64,000 bases of DNA from Achatina immaculata (GCA_009760885.1 CM019692.1:53335262-53399261), one strand, 5' to 3'. Shown: positions 30,706 to 42,673, numbered from the stretch's first letter. Numbers and translations are program-made. The notes: a model not told the origin generated them from the letters alone.

Positions 30706-31739
30706 TACATATAAAAACAACACAACAGAGAAAAACACTAAAACTAGATGAAAAACCTAGACCTAGTTTTTTAGGCTTTCTCTTAGTACGAGAGTTGTGA
30801 GATTTCGGCTTTCCGAGAACGGGCGATTCGGAGGGTCAAGGTAAGCATAACCTCTGGTGTAGTGACGGGACTGACCAGCGTGGAAGCATGTAGGGTGTTG
30901 TTGAGACTGGTCATAGTCATTTTTTTTTCGTTGAAGGAGATGGCCGGGTAGCATGTTGTTTGGGGGAGCCGTTATCGTGGAATAATTGGGCTTGAAGTGT
31001 TTTGATGTGGGAAAATGATTGTTCTTTGCATTGATCCCAAATACCCGAGCCGACCTCATGTGGAAAGGCCCATATGAATGTTTCACGATGTAGTGTTTGT
31101 AAAATGGGACACAAGATTAATGATGGCTTTGATCCCATGGTTTAGTTCTTGAATTTTCTGTACATTTTTTGTTCTATGTGTTTTATATGTTTTAATGTGT
31201 TTTTGTCAGTACACGATTTTGATTATCACCAAGTCGTGATCGTGTCATGTGACTGTCTGGTTTTCGTTAATAAAGATAACCCTCTATTTTTTTTCCTGGA
31301 TCAGATATTATAGTTTTGGTTAGTTTTTATTATGTGATGTTAGTGATGTCCAGTGTTACATGATTCACGAAAGAAAACATTACTCAACCTGGTGGTTTGC
31401 TGCAACGTAAATATTAAATGAAAAGTTTGACCTAGGGAAATATTTGTTGGTGATGTTTTAGTTTCAGTTGGTAAGAGTTGTACACGGGGGGGGGGGGGGC
31501 AGTTGAAAGTGAGCACCTTAAGAAGCATAACAATAAACACTCATAACATTCATATATAAATATTTTACAGTTGGCAAACAAAATGCGCCCAGCTAAACGT
31601 AGTAGAGCACGAAGTGAAAGCCAACGATTGGCTGAGAAAAGATCACAAAGGGTACCATATGGTAAATAACATGGCGCTATGCCACAAACAGCCATAGCTT
31701 GCCAGTATCCGGTGGTCACAAGCTAAGTCTAGATTTTTC
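30706..31739. other. Unique sequence with unassigned minus frame
   Basis: A 107-codon minus frame (30763-31086) starts MKHSYGPFHMRSARVFGIN and includes GYAYLDPPNRPFSESRNL. It has a protein-like composition but I recognise no family and no splice context. A G-homopolymer lies at 31486-31498. TAATAAAG at 31269 follows a GT-rich stretch and could be a polyadenylation signal on the plus strand. Confidence 0.35.
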
Positions 31740-31915
31740 ATCCACTTTTCGTGGGTTTTTATCTGTTGTGTTTTTTTGTTGTATGTGATCCTTGAAAAAG
31801 ACTTTTGCCGAAATATTGGACTGCTGTACGTTCTTCATTTATATGTACTCACCTTGCTTTCTGCCCACCTTTCTCATTCTCTGTTTTTGTAAAACTAAAC
31901 CACACAACTCCATCT
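31740..31915 (+). repeat. Dispersed repeat with hammerhead-like core, copy 5
   Basis: Reads CCTTGAAAAAGACTTTTGCC then GAAATATTGGACTGCTGTAC and TTCTTCATTTATATGTACTC, strongly similar to copy 1 over about 150 bp. Confidence 0.65.
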
Positions 31916-32334
31916 GTTTTCAGTGGGTGTTGGAAAGGAAAGCGGGGCACATATGGCAATGCCCAGAACGCGAGGATGCCCGTTTCTGATTACATATTAC
32001 AGATACGTTTAAGTTTTAAAAAACTTTATTTATTATAATTTCGGATTAATTTGGTTTAAGACATTATATTACCTCATTAAAGCGACAGTATAGAAGAACA
32101 TTCATCAGACTCTGCATAAGATGAGTTAGTAACTATCTAAAGCTTGCTTGTTACGTCTAATTTTATGATAATTTCAAGCAAACTTCTGCGATCCAAGTAT
32201 TCTTGCACGTAGAATAGTCATTGAAGACAGCGGTTCTTAAACTCTTTAATTAAGGTAGCGGATGGCTAAAGTCAGCGAAATTTGTGACCGCTCTCTACAC
32301 TCTCCTGGCCACTTGTTGTTAAACTGAAGACACG
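31916..32334. other. Unique sequence
   Basis: No feature recognised. Confidence 0.4.
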
Positions 32335-32800
32335 CATACATTGTTAATGTGATTTAGACTTTGTCTGCTTATCCCCACATTGTTCGTGTGATTTAGACTT
32401 TGTCTGCTTATCCCCATATTGTTAGTGTGATTTAGACTATGTTTCTTTATCCCCACATTATTAATGTGATTTAGACTATGTTTCTTTATCCCCACATTGT
32501 TAGTGTGATTTAGATTATGTTTCTTTATCCCCACATTATTAGTGTGATTTAGACTATGTTTCTTTATCCCCACATTATTAGTGTGATTTAGATTATGTTT
32601 CTTTATCCCCATATTATTAGTGTGATTTAGACTTTTTTTTCTGCCTATCCCCACATTGTTAGTGTGATTTAGACTTTTTTCTGCATATTCTCACATTGTT
32701 AGTTTGAAACAGACTTCTTTCTGCCTATTCCCACATTGTTAATGCAGTTTATATATTTTCTGCTTATTCCCAAATCGCTAATGTAATTCAGACTTTTTCT
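32335..32800. repeat. 39-bp minisatellite
   Basis: About twelve units of GTGTGATTTAGACTATGTTT plus CTTTATCCCCACATTATTA, best conserved in the middle and decayed at both ends. The 39-bp period keeps a frame open on the minus strand. Confidence 0.95.
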
Positions 32801-32904
32801 GCGTATCTCCATATGGCCATTCGTAGACCCCCACTTTGGGAGCCCCTGTTTTAAGGTATTATCTCTGTGTTGCTCTCGTGTTGTCCCATTCTTTTATTCT
32901 GTGC

Positions 32905-32940
32905 ACTCTAAGAAGACCCTTTGGTCGAAATGCCAGTACG
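32905..32940 (+). other. Hammerhead-like stem and core (separate family)
   Basis: CTCTAAGAAGACCCTTTGGTC then GAAATGCC contains a perfect 4-bp stem II (GACC-CTTT-GGTC) directly before GAAA. The upstream CTAAGAA differs from the CUGANGA consensus at one core base. It could be a degraded hammerhead ribozyme relic of a retroelement. Confidence 0.4.
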
Positions 32941-33057
32941 AGTAGGTTTTTTCACCCCCTCAGTAAAATCTACTGTACAAGGAAATTTCTTACGCCGTCC
33001 CTCTCCACACTCCCCTCCTTCCAACTTCCTTCCTCATTCCTCAATAAACTTATGATT

Positions 33058-33795
33058 CTTATATTATATGGTGAGAACCTCTATTAAATCAGTACACAGA
33101 CTGGTAATAGTTTTATATTATATGGTGAGAACCTCTATTAAATCAGTACACAGACTGGTAATAGTTTTATATTATATGGTGAGAACCTCTATTAAATCAG
33201 TACACAGACTGGTAATAGTTTTATATTATATGGTGAGAACCTCTATTAAATCAGTACACAGACTGGTAATAGTTTTATATTATATGGTGAGAACCTCTAT
33301 TAAATCAGTACACAGACTGGTAATAGTTTTATATTATATGGTGAGAACCTCTATTAAATCAGTACACAGACTGGTAATAGTTTTATATTATATGGTGAGA
33401 ACCTCTATTAAATCAGTACACAGACTGGTAATAGTTTTATATTATATGGTGAGAACCTCTATAAATCAGCACAGAGACTGGTAATAGTTTTATATGGCGA
33501 GAACCTCTCTTAAACCAGTACACAGGCTGGTAATAGTTTTATATTATATGGTGAGAACCTCTATAAATCAGCACAGAGACTGGTAATAGTTTTATATTAT
33601 ATGGTGAGAACCTCTATAAATCAGCACAGAGACTGGTAATAGTTTTATATTATATGGCGAGAACCTCTCTTAAACCAGTACAGAGACTGGTAATAGTTTT
33701 ATATTATATGGTGAGAACCTCTATAAATCAGCACAGAGACTGGTAATAGGTTTATATTATATGGTAAGAACCTCTCTTAAATTAGAATAAAGACT
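33058..33795. repeat. 54-bp minisatellite with a homogenised left half
   Basis: About 13.5 copies of a unit with TTATATTATATGGTGAGAAC, CTCTATTAAATCAGTACACA and GACTGGTAATAG. The first seven or eight are essentially identical; the right half carries deletions (TATAAATCAGCACAG) and substitutions shared between alternate units. The 54-bp period gives an 18-residue open repeat on the plus strand, considered artefactual. Confidence 0.95.
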
Positions 33796-34750
33796 GCTAA
33801 TGGTTTCTGGTAGATTCTTGAGAGACCGGATGGACGACAATGGAAACAGAGCAGGATATATTCCGCTGTACATTGTCTTGCTGTAGATACCTTTCTAGAA
33901 GAGTCAAGTGAAGGGAAGAGAGTGTGGAGGGAGGGAGGGAGGGAGAGCGTCAGGGGTCAGGTGAGATAAAACTCAGTTGATTGACAAGTTCTGTTAAGCC
34001 ACTCTCAGAAAGTCGGTGAAGCAGAGTGGAGAAGAACTCCAGGCCAACCACGCGTCCCCTTCTCACGCACCCACGCCAGGAAACCTGTCTCACGAGCACG
34101 TACTCACACACAGCCCCCTCCCTTTACCAAGTATTCAGTTCCAGGCCTGGCAGAAGAATTATTTTAATTAACTCTTTCACTACCAAACAAAATCTCCAAG
34201 CAAATACACAATTTATAGTAAACATAACCGCCATATTTATCGGCAAACGAGCAGAGGCCTACATTTAGAAACTGCAGTTAATTATATTGCTCGGAGTGTA
34301 ACATTAACTTGAAAACTATTCCAAGACTAAAAGTAACAAGAACACGTAAATAATACTTATTATCAGTATAATACAGTTGCAGAAAATTATCATTGGTGAA
34401 CATCATGCGTTTTACAAGATGACAGCGATATACAGCTGCCATCTTCACCAGACAGTACGATAAAATACGAAGAGATAAACGAGAAGAAGAAGAAAAAAAA
34501 AGAAAGAAACACATTTTCAAGTAACAAATCGTTTTCGGAATATCCGCGACCAGTTTCGAACTTTCATGCAGCGCAGTCACTAAAAAAGGGAGATGAATGT
34601 AAAGTGATTTATAAAGTGGAAACATTAATAAAACCTTCAAAACAGGGAAATACACAGAACATTTGCACAAACAACTTCTGAATATGAACTAATCTGGAAG
34701 GGAATTCGAAATTTCATTTCGAGTTACAAGCTGTTATGTAAGTGTATCAG
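33796..34750. other. Unique sequence
   Basis: GAGGGAGGGAGGGAG at 33926-33945 and otherwise unique. Frames on both strands (for example 130 codons on minus, 34278-34670) show no recognisable domain. Confidence 0.4.
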
Positions 34751-34928
34751 TTCAAGATATACAAGAATATGGACAAAATATAGAATGATATTGAGAAGAT
34801 ATACAAGAATATGGACAAAATATTGAGTGATATTGACAAAATATACAAGAATATAGACAAAATATAGAATGATATTAACAATATATACAAGAATATGGAC
34901 AAGATATACAAGAATATTGACAAGAAAT
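34751..34928. repeat. AT-rich about 22-24-bp tandem repeat
   Basis: Eight or so units alternating ATATACAAGAATATGGACAA and AATATAGAATGATATTGA. Confidence 0.85.
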
Positions 34929-35555
34929 ACTACAAACAAATAAACATAAGAATGCTAGAGAAACCAGCACTGGAAATCTCCGATCTTACAGAAATATCGA
35001 TTGCAGTATATAAAGTATATTATACCTCTTTGTCTGCAGAGCGGTTCTCAACTTTCCAGGTCCAAGTCCTCTCATTTTTCAACACAATCCGCCCTGACTC
35101 CTCTCCTATAAAATTAACTTTTCATCCCAGAAAGGATTTTCACCATTGTACATTCTTTTACAGTGCTAACATTCTTACCTTTGGACTTGAGATTCCTCCG
35201 CGAGGAGCCACCGTCCGCCATTTTGAGAATCACTGATATGTCCTAAATTTAATTTCAGCAAAAATTTAAGGGAAGTGTCCCTTTGGTCTCATTTATACCA
35301 CTGTGAAATGTGGCTATCAGATCATTGATCTGTCTGAACTGCTCACAGCAGACACATAAAAAACCAGACAGCCCACATTCTCTGGTGTTATATTTTTCAC
35401 TGGACTGAACAACATTTCTCTCTTACATAATTGGTGTTTCTCTGAGTCATGATATTTCACGTCTGTTGCCTTATATTGTTTCTCTTTATAACTGGCGCGG
35501 CCAAGTGTATCCTCTGCTACAACAAGATATATTCTGTTCTTTCTATCACAAGCTA
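34929..35555. other. Unique sequence
   Basis: No exon or mobile element recognised. Confidence 0.4.
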
Positions 35556-35752
35556 CATTCAGTTCTACCTGTTACATGGTAAATTCAGCTCTGTTGTTAC
35601 ATGGTAAATTCAGCTCTGCCTGTTACATGGTAAATTCAGCTCTACCTGTTACAAGATAAATTCAGCTCTGCTTGTTACATGATAAATTCAACTCTGCCTG
35701 TTACATTGCAAAATCAGCTCTGCCTGTTACATGCTACATTCAGCTCCATCTC
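35556..35752. repeat. 25-bp minisatellite
   Basis: Eight units of TTCAGCTCTGCCTGTTACAT plus GGTAAA with scattered changes. Confidence 0.9.
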
Positions 35753-36299
35753 ACACACATACACACACATGCTAGGATGCATCTTTCTAGTAATGTCCTA
35801 CATACTACTCTGAGTATCTCATGGGTTTTTTTTTCCACTTTTCCTTGTCTCACAGTGAACTTCTCTCTCAGGCAAGTAAAACTGAGGAATATTTTACAGA
35901 CTGAGAAGTAGAGATTAGGCTTCATTGCTATTTCACTGATGTACAGTTGTTTTAGGTGCAGTTTTGTTCTAATACGAGATAGTCTTTGTGTGGCCTGATT
36001 GGCCTTGGAGCCTTAGCTACGAAATTCGCGTCGAGAGCGACGCTGACTAGTTTCGCTTGTGGATTATTGTGGTTCCTAAAATGGCGTCTTCGCTGGGTGG
36101 CTCATTATCAAGGACTGATGCGAAGGGCCATTGATGTACATTCTATGCGATATTCACTGGCGAGGTTGTGGAGCCATCATGGGAGAATCTCGTTCGCGAT
36201 GTTACCGAGAACAAAATAATGAATTTGTTTTAACAGAGATGCCTTAGGTTGTCTCTATGATCAGGGGAAGATGCCATCAGATGTTTCTCTGACAGAGAC
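35753..36299. other. Unique, locally GC-richer sequence
   Basis: Around 36000-36220 the sequence is less AT-rich and has a 77-codon plus frame (MCGLIGLGALATKFASRATL) of unknown type. A decayed element or an exon of an unrelated gene cannot be excluded. Confidence 0.35.
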
Positions 36300-37135
36300 A
36301 GGGTTTAGCTGTTTCTGTTATAGACAGATGTGTTAGTTGTTTCCATGATAAACAGATGTGTTAGCTGTTTCCATGATAGACAGATGTGTTAGTTGTTTCT
36401 ATTATAGACAGATGTGTTAGCTGTTTCTATGATAGACATATGTGTTAGTTGTTTCTGTGATAGACAGATGTGTTAGTTGTTTTTATGATAGACAGATGTT
36501 TTAGTTGTTTCCATGACAGACAGATTTGTTAGCTGTTTCTGTGATAGACAGATGTGTTAGTTGTTTCCATGATAGACAGATGTGTTAGTTGTTTCCATGA
36601 TAGACAGATGTTTTAGTTGTTTCCATGATAGACAGATGTGTTAGTTGTTTCCATGATAGACAGATGTTTTAGTTGTTTACATGATAGACAGATGTGTTAG
36701 CTGTTTCTGTGATAGACAGATGTGTTAGTTGTTTACATGATAGACAGATGTGTTAGCTGTTTCTGTGATAGACAGATGTGTTAGTTGTTTCTATGATAGA
36801 CAGATGTGTTAGTTGTTTCTGTGATAGACAGATGTGTTAGTTGTTTCTGTGATAGACAGATATGTTAGTTGTCTCTATGATAGACAGATATGTTAGTCGT
36901 TTCTATGATAGACAGATATGTTAGTTGTTTCTATGATAGACAGATATGCTAGTTGTTTACATGATAGACAGATGTGTTAGCTGTTTCTGTGATAGACAGA
37001 TATGTTAGTTGTTTCTATGATAGACAGATGTTAGTTGTTTCTATGATAAATAGATGTGTTAGTTGTTTCTGTGATAGACACATGTGTTAGCTCTTTCTAT
37101 GATAGACAGATATGTTAGTTGTTTTTGCAATAGAG
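36300..37135. repeat. 28-bp minisatellite
   Basis: About 30 units of TGTTAGTTGTTTCTATGATA plus GACAGATG, with blocks of shared variants (GTTTCCATG, GTTTACATG, CTGTTTCTGTG, AGATATG) that show stepwise duplication of multi-unit blocks. Confidence 0.95.
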
Positions 37136-38067
37136 TTGTAGATTTGAAAATATATAATTTTAAAAAAAATTTTTTTAATTGGGAGAAAAGTAACTGTCCT
37201 GTTTATACAAGATCACCTGGGCCAAGATCCATTTACTGGGACAGGAAAATGGTGTCAGCTGTTAGCACCTAACTCACGGACAGTACGTGCGTGGAGGGAA
37301 TCCTTCCCTGGCTGTTACCAGCCGCAGGTGAGAGTTTCAGGTAGGCGAACTTTAATGAGAGCTGATAGGATATCCAACCTGGGCGGATTTGGCCGATGTG
37401 AGAAGTCGGCACGAGGTTTGACTGTAATGAGTGCGTACGTTGATAAGTTAAACACTCACAAGCTTTAGCTGCAGGAGGGAGGGGGTTCGAAAAGGCGACG
37501 TGTGAGCAATCATTCAAGTTAGACACAGCCTTCCACGTGTCAGATACTTTCTCTAGCTAGTAGAGCGTTACATGCGGGACTTACAACTGTTGAACTATGA
37601 CTACGTTTTGGGCAATATGACCTTATTTTAGGACCAAACTACGTATAAAAACTGCAACAACTTACATAAATAGAAAAGTATACGTATATTAAGTGCAGGG
37701 GTGTTTCCTTATTTTCGAATAATGAAAATAAAAGGCATGTGAAAAACCTATCTTCGTTTTCTTTTCAAAGCCAGCAAATAAATGACATATAATATAATAT
37801 AATCCTCTAGTCTTCACCTATATTTTTAATGGTTCCGTCCCTTGATTTGCGGTTGCATTTCGACTCGTCCTCGTGTTTCATAAAAGACAATACATTGACA
37901 ATAACACGCCACATACTAATTAAGATATTGATTAAAAAAAACAATTAATCTATATAAATTTACATAAAAAATAGAAATAATGAAAGAGTAAATGAACTTA
38001 GAAACGTTTTGTTTCATTTTATAGAAAACTTGCAGAACGCTTTAACTTTACAAAGAAAAAAGATTAA
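37136..38067. other. Unique sequence
   Basis: The central part (37200-37530) is GC-richer than its neighbours and has an 85-codon minus frame without recognised family. GGGGGTTCGAAAAGG near 37470 faintly recalls a Pol III B box but no A box was found. Confidence 0.35.
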
Positions 38068-38240
38068 CAACAGATGAGTGTTGTATTAACAACAGATGAG
38101 TGTTGTATTAACAACAAATGAGGGTTGTATTAGCAACAGATGAAGGTTGTATTAACAGCAGATGAAGGTTGTATTAACAACAGATGAGGGTTGTATTAAT
38201 AACAGATGAGGGTTGGATTAACAACAGATGAAGGTTGTGA
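38068..38240. repeat. 22-bp minisatellite
   Basis: Eight copies of GTATTAACAACAGATGAGGGTT with minor variants. Confidence 0.95.
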
Positions 38241-38294
38241 AAATAAGGGCTGAAGCCTTCTTTCCAGGGCCATCTGAAGGATATTTTAGGAGAG

Positions 38295-39852
38295 TCAATA
38301 CAAGCAAGTTTTAGCTGTCACAATACAAGCACGTTTTAACTGTCAGAATTCAAACATGTTTTAGCTGTCACAATTCAAAGAAATTTTAGTTGTCAGAATT
38401 CAAGCATTTTTTAGCTGTCACAATTCAACTAAGTTTTAGCCGTCACAATTCAAGCAAATTTTACCTGAAACAAAGCAAGCAGGTTTTAGTTGTCACAATA
38501 CAAGCACATTTTAGCTGTCACAATTCAAGCAAATTTTAGCTATCACAGTTCAAGCAAATTTTAGCTGTAACAACTCAAGTAAATTTTAGCTGTCATAATT
38601 GAAGCAATATTTTAGCTGTCACAATACAAGCAAATTTTAGTTGTAACAATACAAGCAAATTTTAATTGTCAGAATTCAAGCAAATATTAGCTGAAACACA
38701 ATCAAGCAAGATGTAATTGTCACAATTCAAGCAAATTTTAGCTGAAACAATCCAAACATATTTATTTGTAACAATAAAAACAAATTTATTTGTAACAATA
38801 AAAACAAATTCTAACTGTGACAATTGAAGCAAATTTTAGCTGGAACAATTCAAACAAATTTATTTGCAACAATACAAGTAAATTTTAGCTGTCACAATTC
38901 AAACACATTTTAGCTGTCACAATTCAAAGAAATTTTAGTTGTCAGAATTCAAGCATTTTTTAGCTGTCACAATTCAACTAAGTTTTAGCCGTCACAATTC
39001 AAGCAAATTTTACCTGAAACAAAGCAAGCAGGTTTTAGTTGTCACAATACAAGCACATTTTAGCTGTCACAATTCAAGCAAATTTTAGCTATCACAGTTC
39101 AAGCAAATTTTAGCTGTAACAACTCAAGTAAATTTTAGCTGTCATAATTGAAGCAATATTTTAGCTGTCACAATACAAGCAAATTTTAGTTGTAACAATA
39201 CAAGCAAATTTTAATTGTCAGAATTCAAGCAAATATTAGCTGAAACACAATCAAGCAAGATGTAATTGTCACAATTCAAGCAAATTTTAGCTGAAACAAT
39301 CCAAACATATTTATTTGTAACAATAAAAACAAATTTATTTGTAACAATAAAAACAAATTCTAACTGTGACAATTGAAGCAAATTTTAGCTGGAACAATTC
39401 AAACAAATTTATTTGCAACAATACAAGTAAATTTTAGCTGTCACAATTCAAACACATTTTAGCTGAAATAATCTAAGCAAGTTTTGTCTGTCACAATTCA
39501 AGCAAGTTTTGGCTGGAACATTTCAATAAGTTTTAACTGCCACAATTCAAGTAAACTTTAGTTGTCACAATTCAACGAAGTTTTAGCTGTCATAATTCAT
39601 TTAAATTTTAGCTGTCACAATTCAAGAAAATTTTAGTTCTCACAATTCAACGAAGTTTTAGCTGTCACAATTCAAGTAAATTTTAGCTGTCACAATTCAT
39701 GTAAATTTTAGCTATGACAACTGAAGCAAGTTTTAGTTGTCACAATTCCATCAAATTTTAGCTGTCACAATTCAAGCAAATTTTAACTTTCACAATTCAT
39801 ACAAATTTTAGTTGTCACAATTCAAATAAAATTTTAGCCGGAACAATTCAGG
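38295..39852. repeat. 25-bp satellite with a 549-bp higher-order duplication
   Basis: About 62 units of CAAGCAAATTTTAGCTGTCA plus CAATT. A block of about 22 units around 38350-38898 is repeated almost unchanged at 38899-39447, with diagnostic variants (TTACCTGAAACAAAGCAAGC, TTATTTGTAACAATAAAAAC) recurring at a 549-bp offset. Confidence 0.95.
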
Positions 39853-39894
39853 CAACGGATCAGATGATGACATATTTGGGAAAATGCTTTAAGG

Positions 39895-40155
39895 GATGAT
39901 ATTCTTGTTACTGGCAATTCTGGAAAGAGTGATTTTTTTTTTATTGAGAATGCTAAAAGAGATGATACTTTTTTGCTGAGCAAATACTAGAAGGAATATT
40001 TTTTACTGGAGAAATGCCTAAAGGGGTAATACTTGTTGTTAGGCAAATGCTGAGAAAGATGATAATTTGTGCTGGGCAAGTGGTAGAAAAAAATGATACT
40101 TTTTTCTGGGCAACTGCTGGAAAAGATAATAATTTTTACTGAGCAAATGCTGGAA
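39895..40155. repeat. Degenerate about 45-bp tandem repeat
   Basis: Six diverged units of GAGCAAATGCTGGAAAGATGATA and a T-rich spacer. Confidence 0.75.
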
Positions 40156-40700
40156 AGGGGCATAAATCACTGTATGCCTGAAATACGCGAGACACAACGT
40201 GCGAGCACAGAAACTGTGAGATGTTGTTTCTACAACAAACTTACTAGTGGAGATGACTTGATGGATGATCTCCACATCAGAGATGTATCAGACACAGTTG
40301 GCTTTTCCACATCCTAATCCGAAGTAAACTCAGTTTTTGTGGTTATCTCGATACCTAAGTCTGACTACTTGAGACGTAACAAACAAGCAACATTTGGGAT
40401 CCTCAGAATGACATTTCAGCACCGTCAGCAATCGTTGATTGTGACATCCTTATTCCAGGTGTCATTCAGGCAGGTTTACACAGTCAGCCACGGGTCTTGA
40501 TCACGAAAGATATATTCTTTCTCAGGTTTCGCAAATCTGAAAGTAGGGCTAACCAGATCAGGAAAATGGAGGTAAACCAAGGGTTACTTCCCGTTATTTC
40601 GTGCATCAAAATGCTGCGATATTCCGCATCCATCCCACTGTGAGCCATTCATTGTCTCCTTTTGTGAAAGTTACCACTGTCACAGTTCATATATACACAC
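40156..40700. other. Unique sequence
   Basis: No exon recognised. It ends in a short CA microsatellite that abuts the Helitron-like terminus. Confidence 0.4.
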
Positions 40701-40707
40701 ACACACA

Positions 40708-41975
40708 CTAGTTGATTATCTGGCGTTGCCCGGGTATTTATTTATCCCAGTCAACAAAGTTCTATTCATTTCCACAGCCTTCTAGACTGTTCTACAGAGG
40801 TCAGTTCAGTTCCACACTCTTCTAGAATGTTCTATAGATCTAGATGGTTCTACAGAGTTCTATTCCTTCTATTCAACTAAACGTGGGCTTAATTGTCATC
40901 AGGACTGTCATCAATCAGCTTAACGACCCCGAACACTATGGAGTCGACACTAATCTCGGTCAGTTTTGACATTTTATTTGTCACCACTTCTCACACCCCC
41001 CCCCCCCCCCCCCCCCCCCCCACTCCCATGCCGATGGAGGCTGAACTTTCGAGTGTCACTATTCATCTCAGCGACCCAGAAAACTATGGATTCGTCACTA
41101 ATATCGATCGTTTTCGATTATTTCTACATGTCACTACATCCCACCCCCACCGTTAGGACCCTATGCCGATTGGGGCTGAGCTTGACTTAAACGGCATCGG
41201 AAGTTTCACTATTCATTTCAGCGACTACGAAAACTATGGATTCGATACTAACATCGGTCGTTATCGATTGTGTGTACATATAACCACATCCCACCCCCAT
41301 CCCTAGCCCCCCCCTTCCATGCCGATGATTGCTGAACTTGGACTTAAACGCCATCGGGAGTATTCATCTTAGCGAGCCCGAAAACTATGGATACGATACT
41401 AATATCGGTCTTTTTCGATTATTTGTACATCTCATCCCATCCCAATCCACCCCTAGGACTCCATGCCGATTGGAGGTAATGAACGTGATCCAAACTGCAC
41501 ACTATCAGTGTAGGAAACAACTACACTGTGAAGTAAAAGAGCGAAATGAAACTGTCACATTTCATGAAAGTAGATAAACTGGAAGACTTGCCGAATTAGC
41601 GCACCTTATAGACGACGGCCTAAGATCGGGAGGTTGATGGAAATTTCGGGAACATCATTAGCCCACGGCCAGAGTCATATCCACAACCTTCTAGAAGGCT
41701 GTTTTTTCTACTTGCCGTTAGACTTGCCATGGGAGACTACAAATGTTTCTATTAGACCAGCACTGGTCCATTTAACGATTATCTCCCTTAGACCATTGTT
41801 TGTTCCGCCGTGACTTCAGTGGATAAGACCTCCACCCCATTCGTACCCCTCTACCAGTGCAGATAGGGGTGTCTTAGCCCCAAATTATACATCATCTCCA
41901 GATTCTAAGTCATATGTGTACCAAGTTTGGTTGAAATTTCTTCAGGCGTTCCAGAGTGATGCCAGGACATACATC

Positions 41976-42048
<73 letters not shown>
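40708..42048 (-). mobile_element. Helitron-like non-autonomous element with core repeats
   Basis: On the minus strand the element ends ACCCGGGCAACGCCAGAT then AATCAACTAG followed by T. That is a CTAG end preceded by a hairpin-like CCGGGCAACGCC, as in Helitron 3' termini. The opposite part carries ACCAAGTTTGGTTGAAAT, a CA microsatellite (41981-42006) and a TA microsatellite (42008-42046), which commonly sit near ends of such elements. Between them is a run of about 146-bp repeats. This layout matches 'pearl-like' non-autonomous Helitron/Helentron elements of bivalves. No Rep/helicase gene is present. The 5' end is not precisely defined. Confidence 0.6.
40905..41475. repeat. About 146-bp core repeats of the Helitron-like element
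   Basis: Four diverged units share CATTTCAGCGACTACGAAAA, CTATGGATTCGATACTAA, TATCGGTCGTTTTCGATTAT and CCATGCCGATGGAGGCTGA. A 26-bp C-homopolymer (40996-41021) sits at the end of the first unit. Confidence 0.85.
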
Positions 42049-42050
<2 letters not shown>

Positions 42051-42317
42051 GTTATCTGATTCCTTACTTTTACTCGACCTGAATCCAGGCTGCTGATTGC
42101 TTTCTACGTGACTCTGCTTAAGACATGGGTTTGTCACAGTTATCCCCCTTGCGGGAAGGTGCTTAGACCTGAAGTGACATCGTGGACGCACTTTTAGCTT
42201 GTCACAGTACCACAGTCAACCATATCAAGATTCCTTTACTTCGGTTGTTACTATGACTTTCCAGAAAATTTTCTAACTGTAAACTTTGTCTTTTACATTA
42301 TCACAGAAGAGTAAATT

Positions 42318-42430
42318 TAGACGACCGCGTGATCTCGGAATTAGATGTTTGCCTCGTGTGCTGGAGGTTGCAAGTTCAGATCCCACCAGAAGTGGCAGGA
42401 TTTTTTTCTCATGAATGTGAGAGAAATAAA
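42318..42430 (+). mobile_element. tRNA-derived SINE fragment, copy 1
   Basis: GGAGGTTGCAAGTTCAGATC then CCACCAG contains a B box (AGTTCAGATCCC at 42373-42384), preceded by GACCGCGTGATCTCGG with weak A-box similarity. AGGATTTTTTTCTCATGAAT follows. This resembles tRNA-derived SINE heads, and the whole piece is duplicated 1681 bp downstream. Confidence 0.5.
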
Positions 42431-42439
42431 TTCCTCTGG

Positions 42440-42673
42440 TCTTTATGTAGTGGGACAGAAGGTCCCTGTGTACTGCGCGACAGAACGTCCGTGTGTACTG
42501 TGGGACAGAACATCCGTGAGTATTGTGGGACCCCAGCGTCCCTGCGTATTGTGGGACAGAATGTCTGTGTTTATTGTGGGACACAACGTCCGTGTGTAGT
42601 GTAGGACAGCAACGTCCGTGTGTATTGTGGGACAGCAACGTCCGTGTGTATTGTGGGACATAATGTCTGTGTG
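42440..42673. repeat. GTGTATTGTGGGACAG array, left part
   Basis: About nine units of GGGACAGAACGTCCGTGTGTATTGT-like sequence, 23-26 bp each, truncated by the duplication breakpoint. Confidence 0.9.

Larger units (their letters stand above)
40981..42673. repeat. 1.69-kb tandem duplication, copy 1
   Basis: Everything from TCACCACTTCTCACAC to the 24-bp array at 42673 is repeated next door at 42674 onward. The offset is 1679-1693 bp depending on C-tract and TA-tract length. It covers the core repeats and inner arm of the Helitron-like element, a tRNA-like SINE fragment and the start of the GTGTATTGTGGGACA array. Confidence 0.95.

Noticed and set aside
36300..37135. Regularly spaced repeats considered as a CRISPR array
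   Set aside because: Direct tandem repeat without unique spacers in a eukaryotic genome; the same holds for the other arrays.
37460..37490. GGGGGTTCGAAAAGG as a Pol III B box
   Set aside because: No A box or tRNA-like fold nearby.
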